A DNA stretch of 50,359 bases from positions 1 through 50,359 of the forward strand of contig QMPV01000004.1 of the NCBI GenBank assembly GCA_003648765.1, given 5' to 3'. Of this stretch, positions 35,699 to 44,862 are shown one piece after another. This stretch comes from Candidatus Aminicenantota bacterium. GTDB taxonomy: Bacteria > Acidobacteriota > Aminicenantia > Aminicenantales > Aminicenantaceae. The notes under the pieces were generated by a model that had not been told where the DNA came from, ran no database searches, and worked only from the letters and a program-made list of their open reading frames with translations. Within the stretch, counting starts at the first letter, position 1. Every line of letters begins with the position of its first letter. Both the position numbers and the translations under genes were made by a program.

Positions 35699-37080
35699 AA
35701 AGGAAACCCATCGCCCTGGTCTTGGCTGCCGGTAAAGGCACCAGGTTTAAATCAAATTTAATTAAAATTCTTCACCCTCTTCTGGGAAAACCCATGGTCA
35801 GCCATGTCCTGGAGATGCTCCGTTCTTTAGGCATCGAAGATATATTGGTAGTGGTGGGCTACCAGAAAGAGAGGGTCATCGAGGCTCTTCAGGAGGAGGG
35901 GGTTCAATTTGTAGTTCAGGCGGAGCAACTGGGCACAGCTCATGCCGTCCTGGCCGCCCGAGACAAGCTGGCTTCTCTCCTTGACCGCGACCTGCTGATT
36001 ATCAATGGAGATTTACCTATTCTTCGGGCCGAATCTCTCCAGCCCTTGATTGAAGCTCATTTTCAGGGAAATAATGCTCTGACTTTTGTTGCGGCCACCA
36101 TGGGCAATCCTTATGGTTTTGGACGGGTGGTTGAAGTTGCCCCAGGGAAATACAAGGTCATTGAAGAACGGGAAGCCTCGCCTGAGGAGAAAAGGATTAA
36201 GCTGGCCAATGTGGGGATTTATTTGGGCCGCATCAGGGACCTTCTGGAGGCTCTGCCTCAAGTGAGCAATGACAACTCTAAAAAAGAGTATTATTTGACT
36301 GATTTAATTGAGATTCTTTCTTGTCAAGACAAGAAGGTCCAACCCTTTATTCTTCCCGAGAGTGAAGAGATTGTCGGGGTTAATGACCGCTTTGAGCTGG
36401 CTCAGGCCATCCGAGTTTTGCAGAGGCGAAGAAACAGAGAGTTTTGTGAAAAAGGGGTGACTCTCCTTGACCCTGACTCCATCTGGATTGAGATGGAGGT
36501 GGAGATTGAACCCGATACAGTGATCTGGCCGGAGGTGATTCTGGCCGGACGGACCAGAATTGGTCGGGAATGCGAAATTGAATCTTTTTGCCTGATTCGA
36601 GATTCGAAACTTAAGAATAAAGTCCATGTTTTCCCCTCTTCAGTTATTGAAGGTAGTTGTCTGGATGATGAGACTCATGTCGGACCTTTTACTCATCTTC
36701 GGCCGGGTACTCATCTTCGGCGGGGTTCCCGGGTGGGGAATTTTGTTGAGATGAAAAAGACGGATTTCGGGCCGGGTTCCAAAGCCCTACATTTATCCTA
36801 TCTGGGAGATAGTAAAGTCGGCCAGCGGGTTAACATCGGAGCCGGAACGATTACCTGCAATTATGATGGACTGAAGAAGTATGAAACCGTGATTGAGGAT
36901 GAAGTGTTCGTGGGCTCAGGCACCCAACTCGTGGCTCCCGTCAAAGTGGGCCGGGGAGCCTATATCGGGGCCGGTTCCACTATTACTAAAAACGTCTCCC
37001 CGGAGGCTCTGGCCGTGGCCCGCAGCCGGCAGATTGAAAAAAAAGGTTGGGCCAGACGAAAAAAAAGGAAAAAAGAGTAA
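35695..37080 (+). CDS. glmU: Bifunctional GlmU: GlcN-1-P acetyltransferase / GlcNAc-1-P uridyltransferase
   Basis: 461 residues, the family length. N-terminal nucleotidyltransferase domain with LVLAAGKGTRF (UTP/phosphate binding) and INGDLPIL (metal-binding Asp); C-terminal left-handed beta-helix with hexapeptide repeats and RPGTHLRRGSRVGNFVEMKK, HLSYLGDSKVGQRVNIGAGTITCNYDG carrying the acetyltransferase active site. It makes UDP-GlcNAc for peptidoglycan and lipid A, upstream of LpxC here. It is coupled to the TPR gene by a 4-bp overlap, and glmS follows 4 bp after its stop. The C-terminus is unusually basic (RRKKRKKE). Confidence 0.96.
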   Translation: MKRKPIALVLAAGKGTRFKSNLIKILHPLLGKPMVSHVLEMLRSLGIEDILVVVGYQKERVIEALQEEGVQFVVQAEQLGTAHAVLAARDKLASLLDRDLLIINGDLPILRAESLQPLIEAHFQGNNALTFVAATMGNPYGFGRVVEVAPGKYKVIEEREASPEEKRIKLANVGIYLGRIRDLLEALPQVSNDNSKKEYYLTDLIEILSCQDKKVQPFILPESEEIVGVNDRFELAQAIRVLQRRRNREFCEKGVTLLDPDSIWIEMEVEIEPDTVIWPEVILAGRTRIGRECEIESFCLIRDSKLKNKVHVFPSSVIEGSCLDDETHVGPFTHLRPGTHLRRGSRVGNFVEMKKTDFGPGSKALHLSYLGDSKVGQRVNIGAGTITCNYDGLKKYETVIEDEVFVGSGTQLVAPVKVGRGAYIGAGSTITKNVSPEALAVARSRQIEKKGWARRKKRKKE

Positions 37081-37084
37081 TCCC

Positions 37085-38914
37085 ATGTGTGGTATTGTCG
37101 GCTACGCCGGCCCAAAAAATCCAGTGACCATCCTGATAGATGGTCTCAAAAAACTTGAGTATCGAGGTTATGATTCAGCCGGATTAGCCATCATCTGCGG
37201 GGAGGAGATAAAAAGACTTCGGGTCAAGGGCAAAATTTCTCAACTAGAGGAGAAAGTCAAACAGACGGAGTTGAAGGGCTCCTGTGGTATCGGTCATACC
37301 CGTTGGGCCACCCATGGTTTGCCTTCTGAAGAAAACGCTCATCCCCATCAAAGTTGTGATGGAGGGATAGTCATCGTTCACAACGGCATTATTGAAAATT
37401 ATCATCGATTAAAACAGCAACTTCTCGCCGAAGGACATCATTTTGAATCGGAAACCGACTCAGAGGTTATCGCCCATCTCATTGAGAAATATTATTCAGG
37501 ACAGCTGGAAGAGGCGGTTCGACGGGCGACCAAAGAACTGGAAGGGGCTTACGCCATTGCGGTTATCTGTCGCCGGGAACCGGAAAAAATAGTTGTCGCC
37601 AAGTTGGGGCCCCCGGCGGTGGTGGGCTATGGAGAAGGTGAAAATCTGGTGGCTTCGGATGTCAATCCTCTTCTGAATTACACCAAAAAAGTGACTTTTC
37701 TTGATGACCGGGAAATCGCTGTACTGACCCCCCGGCAAGTCAGTTTTATGAATTTTTCTGGAGAGCCGCTGGAAAAGAGGGTGGAGTTTCTTTCCTGGTC
37801 GCCTTTAATGATTGAGAAACGGGGCTTCAAGCACTTCATGCTCAAGGAGATTTTTGAGCAACCCCAGGTCATTCGGGAGACCATGGAGGGGAGGCTGGCC
37901 CTGGATAAAGGCCAGGTCTTTTTAGAAGAGACGGGTTTGACGCCTGAGTTTTTCCGACAAATCAAGCGGATAATGCTGGTAGCCTGTGGAACTTCATTTC
38001 ATGCGGGTTTGCTAGGCAAATATTATTTTGAAACGCTGGCCCGGGTGCCGGTGGAAGTCATCTACGCCTCGGAATACCGCTATCATGATCTTATTCCAGA
38101 TAAAAACACCCTGGCTGTTTTTATTTCTCAGTCGGGCGAAACAGCCGATACTTTGGCCTCTTTGCGGCAGGTCAAAAAGCTGGGGGTGCCCACGCTGGCT
38201 ATTTGTAATGTAGTCAAAAGTTCCATTGCCCGGGAGGCGGATGGAGTTTATTATACTCATGCCGGGCCGGAAATAGGGGTGGCCGCCACCAAAACTTTCT
38301 CAGCTCAATTAACGGCGCTTTTTTTGCTGGCCCTGGGAACAGCTCAAATCAAAAAAGAAATAGGAGAAAAAGAACAGTTACACCTGTTGGAGGCTTTCCG
38401 CAAGATTCCCTGGCAGGTGGAGGCTTTACTCGGCCAGAAAGAGACGCTTGATGCCTTGAGTGCCCGCTTTCTTCACGCCGAACATTTTCTATATCTGGGG
38501 CGCTGGGTTAATTATCCCATTGCTCTGGAAGGAGCCTTGAAGTTAAAGGAAATTTCTTATATTCATGCTGAAGGCTACCCCGGAGGAGAGATGAAACATG
38601 GTCCGATCGCTTTGATTGATGAGAAAATGCCGACCATGGCCATCTGTCCCCGGGACCGGGTTTATGAAAAAATGTTGAGCAATATCATAGAGGTCAAAGC
38701 CCGTCAGGGCTTTATCATTGCCCTGGCCACCCAGGGGGATGAAGAAATAGTTGATCAGGTTGATGAAGTTATCTATTTACCTGCCACTCATCAGCTTTTA
38801 TCTCCCTTTTTGAGTTTAATCCCTCTCCAGCTCTTTGCCTATTGCCTGGCGGCGCGGCGGGGGGCTGATGTGGATCAGCCTCGCAATCTGGCTAAAAGCG
38901 TGACTGTCGAATAG
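37085..38914 (+). CDS. glmS: Glutamine-fructose-6-phosphate aminotransferase GlmS
   Basis: 609 residues. Begins MCGIVGY, so Cys becomes the N-terminal nucleophile after Met removal. The glutaminase domain (1-240) includes GYDSAG, HTRWATHGLPSEENAHPH and HNGIIENY; two SIS domains follow (ACGTSFHAGLLGKYYFE and YLGRWVNYPIALEGALKLKEISYIHAEGY), ending in the characteristic LAKSVTVE. It converts fructose-6-P plus glutamine to glucosamine-6-P. The frame remains open 64 codons upstream inside glmU, but the Cys nucleophile fixes the start at 37085. The glmM mutase between GlmS and GlmU is not in the window. No glmS ribozyme could fit in the 4-bp gap. Confidence 0.97.
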   Translation: MCGIVGYAGPKNPVTILIDGLKKLEYRGYDSAGLAIICGEEIKRLRVKGKISQLEEKVKQTELKGSCGIGHTRWATHGLPSEENAHPHQSCDGGIVIVHNGIIENYHRLKQQLLAEGHHFESETDSEVIAHLIEKYYSGQLEEAVRRATKELEGAYAIAVICRREPEKIVVAKLGPPAVVGYGEGENLVASDVNPLLNYTKKVTFLDDREIAVLTPRQVSFMNFSGEPLEKRVEFLSWSPLMIEKRGFKHFMLKEIFEQPQVIRETMEGRLALDKGQVFLEETGLTPEFFRQIKRIMLVACGTSFHAGLLGKYYFETLARVPVEVIYASEYRYHDLIPDKNTLAVFISQSGETADTLASLRQVKKLGVPTLAICNVVKSSIAREADGVYYTHAGPEIGVAATKTFSAQLTALFLLALGTAQIKKEIGEKEQLHLLEAFRKIPWQVEALLGQKETLDALSARFLHAEHFLYLGRWVNYPIALEGALKLKEISYIHAEGYPGGEMKHGPIALIDEKMPTMAICPRDRVYEKMLSNIIEVKARQGFIIALATQGDEEIVDQVDEVIYLPATHQLLSPFLSLIPLQLFAYCLAARRGADVDQPRNLAKSVTVE

Positions 38915-38952
38915 AGCTTTTTCTGAAAAAGTCGTCTCTTTAAGGGGATTGT

Positions 38953-41775
38953 TTACCAGGAGAGTTTTAAACTTAACCGGGCTTTTCGAGGTGCCTGACG
39001 AGCCCAGACTTGACCGAAAATAGGAATATCCTCTTTGACATAGGAGACAGGTTTCTGGCTGTTAAAAACGTTGAAAATATCGACTCTTAAAGTCAGGAAG
39101 ATGTCATCCAAGTTCAACCATCGGCCGAGAAGCAAACTTTTTTCCAGCCCCAGGTCTAAGTAAGTATGAGGTGGTGTTTTCCGGGAGCCGCGGCCTTCAG
39201 GAAAGGAATAATAGCCGCCAAAGAAGGGCACATAACCCAATTTTTCCCAGTAATAGCCGGAAATATATTCAAAAGCGGCCGAACAGGAGATGTTACCCGG
39301 GGCCAGGTAAATCAAATTTATCTTGAGATTATGGTCAATGGAATAGGGAAGTTTGCCGTACCAGCCCTCGTCGCCGATGCCTCGGCCCCCCAGACCGCCC
39401 AGGGCCCAATCGACATATTCTTTATATTCTTTTAATTCGGGTAGATTGGGCACGTAGAGATGATTGCCGAAAAGGCCGATATAAGTGGTGCTGCCTTCCT
39501 CCTGGGACCAGGAACCGGTTTCGGTTTGTCCGGGATTGGTGCCTTTAGCCGAAGAAAGGCAGTAAGAAGCTTTGAGGAAAAGACGCTGGCCGATTTTACC
39601 GTTTAATTCCAATTCCAGCCCGGAATAATCCCGACGTTTAAGTTCGAAATTGTCGTAGAGAAATTTATAGCCGGCCTCCAGGTCAAAAACAGCCAGCACT
39701 TCCAGTAAATCCCGGGCTTTGGTGCGGACATAGCGGGCCGAGAGAGCCCAGTTGCGGCCCAGACGTCGGTCGAATTGAATCAAATACCTGGTCAGGAAAT
39801 TGGGTTTAATTCCTTCGGCAATTTCAAAACGCTGTTTTTTCTGCTCGTTTTCAAAGACCCAGTTGTCAGGTTGATGTATCTCTTCAGGCTCAGGTGAAGC
39901 GGGTCCTATCCAGCGGTAAGTGCGAAAGCTCAATCCAGCTCCGGAGTTGAAGAGTCCCATAGGCATCGTCGTAATTAGATCGGAAAATCTCCCCCAACCG
40001 ACCTTGAGAATATTATTTCCGTCGCCTAAGAGGTCGAAAGTGAAGTAAAAACGGGGGGAAAGAAAGTCTCCCAGCCCCCAGCTCCAGAGTTTTTCCTGCT
40101 GGTCACTCAGACATACTTGAGTCTGGCTTCTTAAGCCCAACATCAGTCCGGCTCTTCCCCAGGAAACTTTATCTTTTAAGTAAAACCCGAACCCATGGGC
40201 GGAGTTAAGAAACCAGAAATCTCCATATTCATAGAAAAACGTAGGTGTACCTCTTTCATTACGCCAGGTATCGAAGTAATACTTGGTTCCGGCATCAAAA
40301 CCATTGTTGGGGAAGAGGTCTTCGTCCTGGCCGCTGAAGATAACCCCGAATTCAGAAGAAAAGGCGTAGTATTCCAGCCCGAAATTTAGCTCGTGATTAC
40401 CCAGCTCTTGGGAGTCAATATATTTGGTGAAACGGAGATTGGCATCCAGCCGCCACTGATTGTCAGTGATATTACCATAGGAGTTATGAATATTCCGGGC
40501 TAGGTCCTCAATGTAATATTGAGCCGGGCCGAGGTCGCCGTCCAGCGGCTGGGTGAAGGATTGGCGGCGGACATAGCCCAATCCGCCTTCGATAAACATA
40601 TCAGGACCGAAGATACCTTTGTAATTAATCCGGATAAGACCGTCGTTGAAATCCTTGCGTTCATAAAGGTCGGGCAGACCGGTGCCGCCTTTTTGGCTGA
40701 TGTCGGTATGATAAAGGGAAGTTAAACTGAGTTGATGATTAGGGGTCAATGACCAGGTTATTTTACTGAAGAGGTTATTCCTTTTGAAATTTCTCTGACC
40801 GGCCGGAATGAAGAGATAATCAATTGTGTTCTCTCTGGTTTCTTCGGAATCACTGTAAAGGTTATCCGAGAGAAAAAACCAGAGTTTATCCTTGATTAAG
40901 GGCCCGCCGAGATTGAGATACCAGTTATAATGGGAGAAATAAGCCGGTTCACTGACGATGGCCAGTTGAGGCTGCCGCTCGGCCTGGAGATTTTTATCGG
41001 TGAAAATCAGGGAGAATTGTCCGTGGAAATTATTACTGCCAGATTTAGTGACGATATTAATCACTCCTCCATAAGCCGAGCCGTACTCAGGGGAAAAGGG
41101 GTCGGAAATGACCTGAATTTCCTCGATAGCGTCCATATTGAGATTAACGCCGGAATTTTTGAGGCGCACCCCGGAAATAGAGAGCCCGTCAACCACCCAG
41201 TTGTTGCCCTCTTCACCTTCACCGCGGAAACTGGGTTGTCCTTCGGTCGAGGTTCCCCGGCGGGTATTCATTCGGACTCCGGTCACTCCGGGAGTTAATT
41301 TGATGACATCGACCACCGTCCGATTCAAGGCCGGTAATTTTTCCAGTTCTTCAGAGGTGAGGTGGAAGCTGGTATCGGCGCTGGTCCGGTCGATAAGCGG
41401 TGAGGGGGCCTGAACCACAATTTCTTCTTCGAGAGGGGCGATTTTCATGATGATTTTTAACTCGGTGACTTTACCCAGGTAAACCACCACGTTCTCTTGA
41501 ATAACCGGGGTGAAACCCGACAGGGTGAAAGTCAAGCGGTATTTACCCACCGGCAGCAGAGGCAGAGAGAAGAGGCCTCCGGTCCGGGAAAAAGAGGTTC
41601 TCTGTCCTTGAAGAGCCGGGCTTTCCGCCACGATTTTAACTCCTACCAGAGGGGAACCTTCTTCACTCAGAATAATTCCCTTGATTTCCCCGGTTTCGGT
41701 GGCCAGCAGGGAAGAAATGGATAAAAACAAGGCCAGTAGAAGGAAGAGGAAGGAGCCTCGGTTTGATTTGGTCAT
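38953..41775 (-). CDS. TonB-dependent receptor with carboxypeptidase-regulatory-like domain
   Basis: 940 residues. Signal peptide (about 1-27, FLFLLLALFLSISSLLATE), an N-terminal carboxypeptidase-regulatory-like beta domain (GEIKGIILSEEGSPLVGVKIVAES to LSGFTPVIQE, about 28-110), a plug domain (GQPSFRGEGEEGNNWVVDGLSI, GSAYGGVINIVTKSG, about 120-250), and a beta-barrel ending in Trp (ARLSLKLSW). It imports a bulky substrate across the outer membrane using TonB energy; the Oar-like and SusC-like families share this layout, often for peptides or glycans. The substrate is not predictable. It follows the phosphatidyltransferase gene with a 7-bp gap, so one operon is likely. Confidence 0.92.
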   Translation of the reverse strand: MTKSNRGSFLFLLLALFLSISSLLATETGEIKGIILSEEGSPLVGVKIVAESPALQGQRTSFSRTGGLFSLPLLPVGKYRLTFTLSGFTPVIQENVVVYLGKVTELKIIMKIAPLEEEIVVQAPSPLIDRTSADTSFHLTSEELEKLPALNRTVVDVIKLTPGVTGVRMNTRRGTSTEGQPSFRGEGEEGNNWVVDGLSISGVRLKNSGVNLNMDAIEEIQVISDPFSPEYGSAYGGVINIVTKSGSNNFHGQFSLIFTDKNLQAERQPQLAIVSEPAYFSHYNWYLNLGGPLIKDKLWFFLSDNLYSDSEETRENTIDYLFIPAGQRNFKRNNLFSKITWSLTPNHQLSLTSLYHTDISQKGGTGLPDLYERKDFNDGLIRINYKGIFGPDMFIEGGLGYVRRQSFTQPLDGDLGPAQYYIEDLARNIHNSYGNITDNQWRLDANLRFTKYIDSQELGNHELNFGLEYYAFSSEFGVIFSGQDEDLFPNNGFDAGTKYYFDTWRNERGTPTFFYEYGDFWFLNSAHGFGFYLKDKVSWGRAGLMLGLRSQTQVCLSDQQEKLWSWGLGDFLSPRFYFTFDLLGDGNNILKVGWGRFSDLITTMPMGLFNSGAGLSFRTYRWIGPASPEPEEIHQPDNWVFENEQKKQRFEIAEGIKPNFLTRYLIQFDRRLGRNWALSARYVRTKARDLLEVLAVFDLEAGYKFLYDNFELKRRDYSGLELELNGKIGQRLFLKASYCLSSAKGTNPGQTETGSWSQEEGSTTYIGLFGNHLYVPNLPELKEYKEYVDWALGGLGGRGIGDEGWYGKLPYSIDHNLKINLIYLAPGNISCSAAFEYISGYYWEKLGYVPFFGGYYSFPEGRGSRKTPPHTYLDLGLEKSLLLGRWLNLDDIFLTLRVDIFNVFNSQKPVSYVKEDIPIFGQVWARQAPRKARLSLKLSW

Positions 41776-41782
41776 TTAACGA

Positions 41783-42421
41783 CTAAAGTTTTTCTTTTCT
41801 TTGTTTTTCCACCTGGTAAACAAAGAATAACCTTTGCCAGGCGGTGATATTGGAAAAAAGAGCGATAATAAGCAAAGCGGCGATGATTAAAATATCAAAT
41901 TTATTAATCAAGACGCCTATTATGGCCGCCAGAGTTAAAATAACCAATCGTTCCGCCCGCTGCATAAAACCCACTCGGCATTCTATGTCTAGGCCTTCTG
42001 ACCTGGCCCGGGTATAGCTAACCATGGTCGAACCAAGGAAGGTGAAAAAGATGACCCACAGGGCCCAGTGATGGCGAAAATGGACGGCCAACCCCAGATA
42101 AATGGCGAATTCGGAATATCTGTCCAAGGTTGAGTCGAAGATAGCTCCAAAAAGAGTCCGCCGGTTACTCTGGGTGGCTACTTTGCCGTCGAGAATGTCC
42201 AGGAGTCCACAAAGAACTATAGCCAGGCTTCCCCAGAGAGGATGTTCGGTGGCGAACAGAAACCCAGCCCCGATGCCGGCCAGTAGAGCCAGGATGGTAA
42301 TAAAATTAGGATGGATGTTTAAACGGGCGAAAAATCTGCCTAAGGGATTGACAAAGTTAAGAACCGAGGTTCTCAATTTAGGAGGAAGTATACGGAGATT
42401 TTCTTTAATTTTATTTTCCAT
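41783..42421 (-). CDS. CDP-alcohol phosphatidyltransferase, PIP-synthase-like
   Basis: 212 residues with about six membrane helices. The CDP-alcohol phosphotransferase signature reads DILDGKVATQSNRRTLFGAIFDSTLD at about residues 76-101: the four catalytic Asp and both Gly are in the standard spacing, but the usual Arg after DGxxA is Thr. The following SYTRARSEGLDIECRVGFMQRAERL resembles phosphatidylinositol-phosphate and archaetidylinositol-phosphate synthases more than PgsA or PssA. It would make a phospholipid headgroup on the inner membrane. The head-group alcohol is inference. The start follows AAGAGA. Co-transcribed with the TonB receptor gene. Confidence 0.8.
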   Translation of the reverse strand: MENKIKENLRILPPKLRTSVLNFVNPLGRFFARLNIHPNFITILALLAGIGAGFLFATEHPLWGSLAIVLCGLLDILDGKVATQSNRRTLFGAIFDSTLDRYSEFAIYLGLAVHFRHHWALWVIFFTFLGSTMVSYTRARSEGLDIECRVGFMQRAERLVILTLAAIIGVLINKFDILIIAALLIIALFSNITAWQRLFFVYQVEKQRKEKL

Positions 42422-42512
42422 ATTTTTCTCTTGCTTCGGGCTTTTCCTAATTTAATTCTCTCGCCTCTTTAAGTCAAGGGAAAAGGCGGTGGGGCTTGTC
42501 TTTCTTAGGGAG

Positions 42513-44513
42513 TTAAGAGGGTTTTTCCGGCCGGCGTTTCAGCCAAACGGCCATTTCATTGGCGCCGCGATTGGCCCAGTAGCAGTAAGGGATAAGATGA
42601 AGTTCCCGGGTTTTTGGCTTTTGATTTTTGGTTTCAATGACAAGAGCCTTTCCAGAAATGACGACTACTCCTCCCAGCAAGTCCGCTTGGAATTTCGCCT
42701 GTAAAGGGGAATTATCGGGCAGAAGGAGGTTAGTTACTTTTCCTCCATGGTCGACTCCTTCGGCACAATAAACCAGTGGGCCATACTCAATAGCCACTCT
42801 TCCCCGGTCGGCTTTTACATTGGGGTGGGCGATCACCCGGCGTGGCTCCAGGGGTAAGATGAGCTCGATGGTGTCACCCGGTGACCATTTTCGCTTCAAA
42901 TGTAGATAACCTTTCTCTATTTTTAAGGGCAGTTTTTTTTGATTCAAGCGGACAATAACGGGTTGACTGAGAGGTTGGAGATAATGGTAGAGGTCAGAGG
43001 GAACGGGTTTTCCCCGGGCCCATCCGGGGATTCGAAGATAAAGACCGAAATGGACGGGGTGAACGGGATTAAGCGTGACTTTGATTTTGCCGGCCCAGGG
43101 ATAATCGGTTTCTTGAGAAATCCTCACCGGAGTTTGATTGAGTGGGAGAGTCGTGCTGGAGGTGACAAAGAGGTTGAGGTAGACCGCTTTGTCTGTGTGG
43201 CCGTAAATATACTGGGGAAATGTAGCCAGGAAACGAGCGATATTGGCGGGACAACAGGCCACCGGAAACCAGGAGCTACGTTGGTAATTACCAGAGGAAG
43301 CCAGGGGGTTGGGATAGAAAAATTTATCCCCGCTCAAGCCCACTCCAGAGAGAAGACCGTTATAAATAATTCTTTCCAACACATCAATATATTGAGCTTG
43401 TCCTGCCAATTGCCAGAGTCTTTGGTTCCAGAAAGTGTTACCCACAGCCGCACAGGTCTCGGCGTAAGCTTTCTCATTGGGTAATTCATAAGGTTTTCCC
43501 AGGGCTTCGTAGTCGCTGGCTACTCCCAGGCCACCGGTCAGGTAAAGTTTGGAGCGCACCACATCCTGCCAGAGGCGGGCACTGGTGCGGGCGTATTCAG
43601 GCCAGCCACCCAGCACGCCGACATCCAGTAAGCCGCAGTACATATAGGTGGCCCGAACGGCGTGACCCACGGCCTCCTTCTGCTCTAAAACCGGTTGATG
43701 GTTCTGGAGATATTCATCGGAATTATAAATATGGAAAGGCGAACTCTCAGGGTAAACTTGACCACCGTAGTAGTGGCCTCGCTCGTCAAGAAAAAAACGG
43801 GCTAAGTAAAGATATTTTTTCTCACCAGTCAAGCGATAAAGTTTAACCAGACCGATTTCTATCTCCTGATGACCAGGGAAACCGCGGCGTTGGCCTGGAC
43901 CGAAAGTTTTGACCAGCAGGTCGGCGCTTTTCAGAGCGATTTTCAGCAGATTTTTCTTTCCCGTGGCCAGATAATGGGCGTAGGCGGCTTCAAAAAGATG
44001 TCCCAGGTTGTATAATTCATGGCTGACCCTGAGATTCGACCAGCGTTCCGGCCCGGAACCAGGAGCCGGCTGAGCTGGATTAATGGTTCGGGTGGTGAAA
44101 AGATAGCCGTCCGGCTCCTGAGCCAGACCAATCAAGGTGATTAACTCATCAACCTGTTTTTCTAAATGGGGGTCAGGATGAGTTTTTAAAGAATAGCAGG
44201 CGGCTTCAATGGCCTTGTAAACGTCGGAATCATTATAACGTTTTCCGGTGTGACGGCCTTTTTTGAGTCCGGCGGCTATTCGGAAATTGTCCACCCGACC
44301 GGTGGCTTCATTCATCCGGAAGAGATAGGGAATCGTCACTTCCCGGTTAGTTTTCATTCGGGGTGCCCAGAAATGGTCGTTGACTTTCACCTGCCAGAAG
44401 TTGACTGGTTTTAAAGGATAATCAGGTTGGTGAGTTAGAAATCTTTTCAGAAGAAGGGTTAGGCCTATCATCAGGATCAGACCTAAGGAAATTAAAGTAA
44501 TTTTTTTTATCAT
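42513..44513 (-). CDS. GH127-family beta-L-arabinofuranosidase-like protein
   Basis: 666 residues. An N-terminal membrane helix (about 5-22) has no clear cleavage site, so it may be an inner-membrane or periplasmic anchor. The catalytic region matches GH127 (formerly DUF1680): the zinc site Glu352-x-Cys354 (AETCAAVG) and Cys420-Cys421 (VACCPANIARFLA) parallel Glu338, Cys340, Cys417 and Cys418 of HypBA1, with Cys420 as the probable nucleophile. The PYLFRMNEATGRVDNFRIAAG and PDGYLFT segments are also typical. Likely cleaves beta-arabinofuranosides or related sugars; related families accept other aldofuranosides. 91 bp upstream of the phosphatidyltransferase gene. Confidence 0.9.
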   Translation of the reverse strand: MIKKITLISLGLILMIGLTLLLKRFLTHQPDYPLKPVNFWQVKVNDHFWAPRMKTNREVTIPYLFRMNEATGRVDNFRIAAGLKKGRHTGKRYNDSDVYKAIEAACYSLKTHPDPHLEKQVDELITLIGLAQEPDGYLFTTRTINPAQPAPGSGPERWSNLRVSHELYNLGHLFEAAYAHYLATGKKNLLKIALKSADLLVKTFGPGQRRGFPGHQEIEIGLVKLYRLTGEKKYLYLARFFLDERGHYYGGQVYPESSPFHIYNSDEYLQNHQPVLEQKEAVGHAVRATYMYCGLLDVGVLGGWPEYARTSARLWQDVVRSKLYLTGGLGVASDYEALGKPYELPNEKAYAETCAAVGNTFWNQRLWQLAGQAQYIDVLERIIYNGLLSGVGLSGDKFFYPNPLASSGNYQRSSWFPVACCPANIARFLATFPQYIYGHTDKAVYLNLFVTSSTTLPLNQTPVRISQETDYPWAGKIKVTLNPVHPVHFGLYLRIPGWARGKPVPSDLYHYLQPLSQPVIVRLNQKKLPLKIEKGYLHLKRKWSPGDTIELILPLEPRRVIAHPNVKADRGRVAIEYGPLVYCAEGVDHGGKVTNLLLPDNSPLQAKFQADLLGGVVVISGKALVIETKNQKPKTRELHLIPYCYWANRGANEMAVWLKRRPEKPS

Positions 44514-44722
44514 TTGTGCCTCTTTTTCGAGGAGAAATTAGAGTGGATAGGGAAAACTCCTCTTAACCTGATTGCCGCTGGGTTAGCCGTTAGAAGAAAG
44601 AATGAATTCATGGTGTTTAGCGTCTTTGATGGCCGCTTCTCACATCCTTCGGATATCAGTTTAAACAAAAACGCTGACCAAATAAAGCGGAAAAAATATT
44701 GTTCAGAATTGTCTTCCTATGA

Positions 44723-44728
44723 TATAAT
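44723..44728 (+). promoter_or_regulatory. -10 box of tRNA-Leu
   Basis: Perfect TATAAT, 33 bp before the mature tRNA. A weak -35 (TTGTTC, 44699-44704) sits 18 bp upstream. Confidence 0.4.
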
Positions 44729-44761
44729 TCAAAACCTTAAAGAAAATGATTTTTTTCTTCT

Positions 44762-44848
44762 GCCGGGGTGGCGGAATTGGTAGACGCAAAGGACTTAAAA
44801 TCCTTTGGAAGCCGCGCTTCCGTGTGGGTTCGAGTCCCACCCTCGGCA
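44762..44848 (+). tRNA. tRNA-Leu (anticodon UAA)
   Basis: 87-nt class II tRNA: acceptor GCCGGGG / CCTCGGC with one G:U, discriminator A, anticodon arm AAGGA-CTTAAAA-TCCTT giving UAA (codon UUA), a long variable arm (GAAGCCGCGCTTCC) and T-arm GTGGG-TTCGAGT-CCCAC. CCA is not encoded. Confidence 0.96.
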
Positions 44849-44862
44849 CTTTTTCTGACCAA

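Noticed and set aside
36893..37084. Longer GlmS frame starting inside glmU
   Set aside because: GlmS needs Cys directly after the initiator Met, which fixes the start at 37085.
44514..44783. 89-residue open frame ending inside tRNA-Leu
   Set aside because: Overlaps the mature tRNA, has no ribosome-binding site and no protein character.
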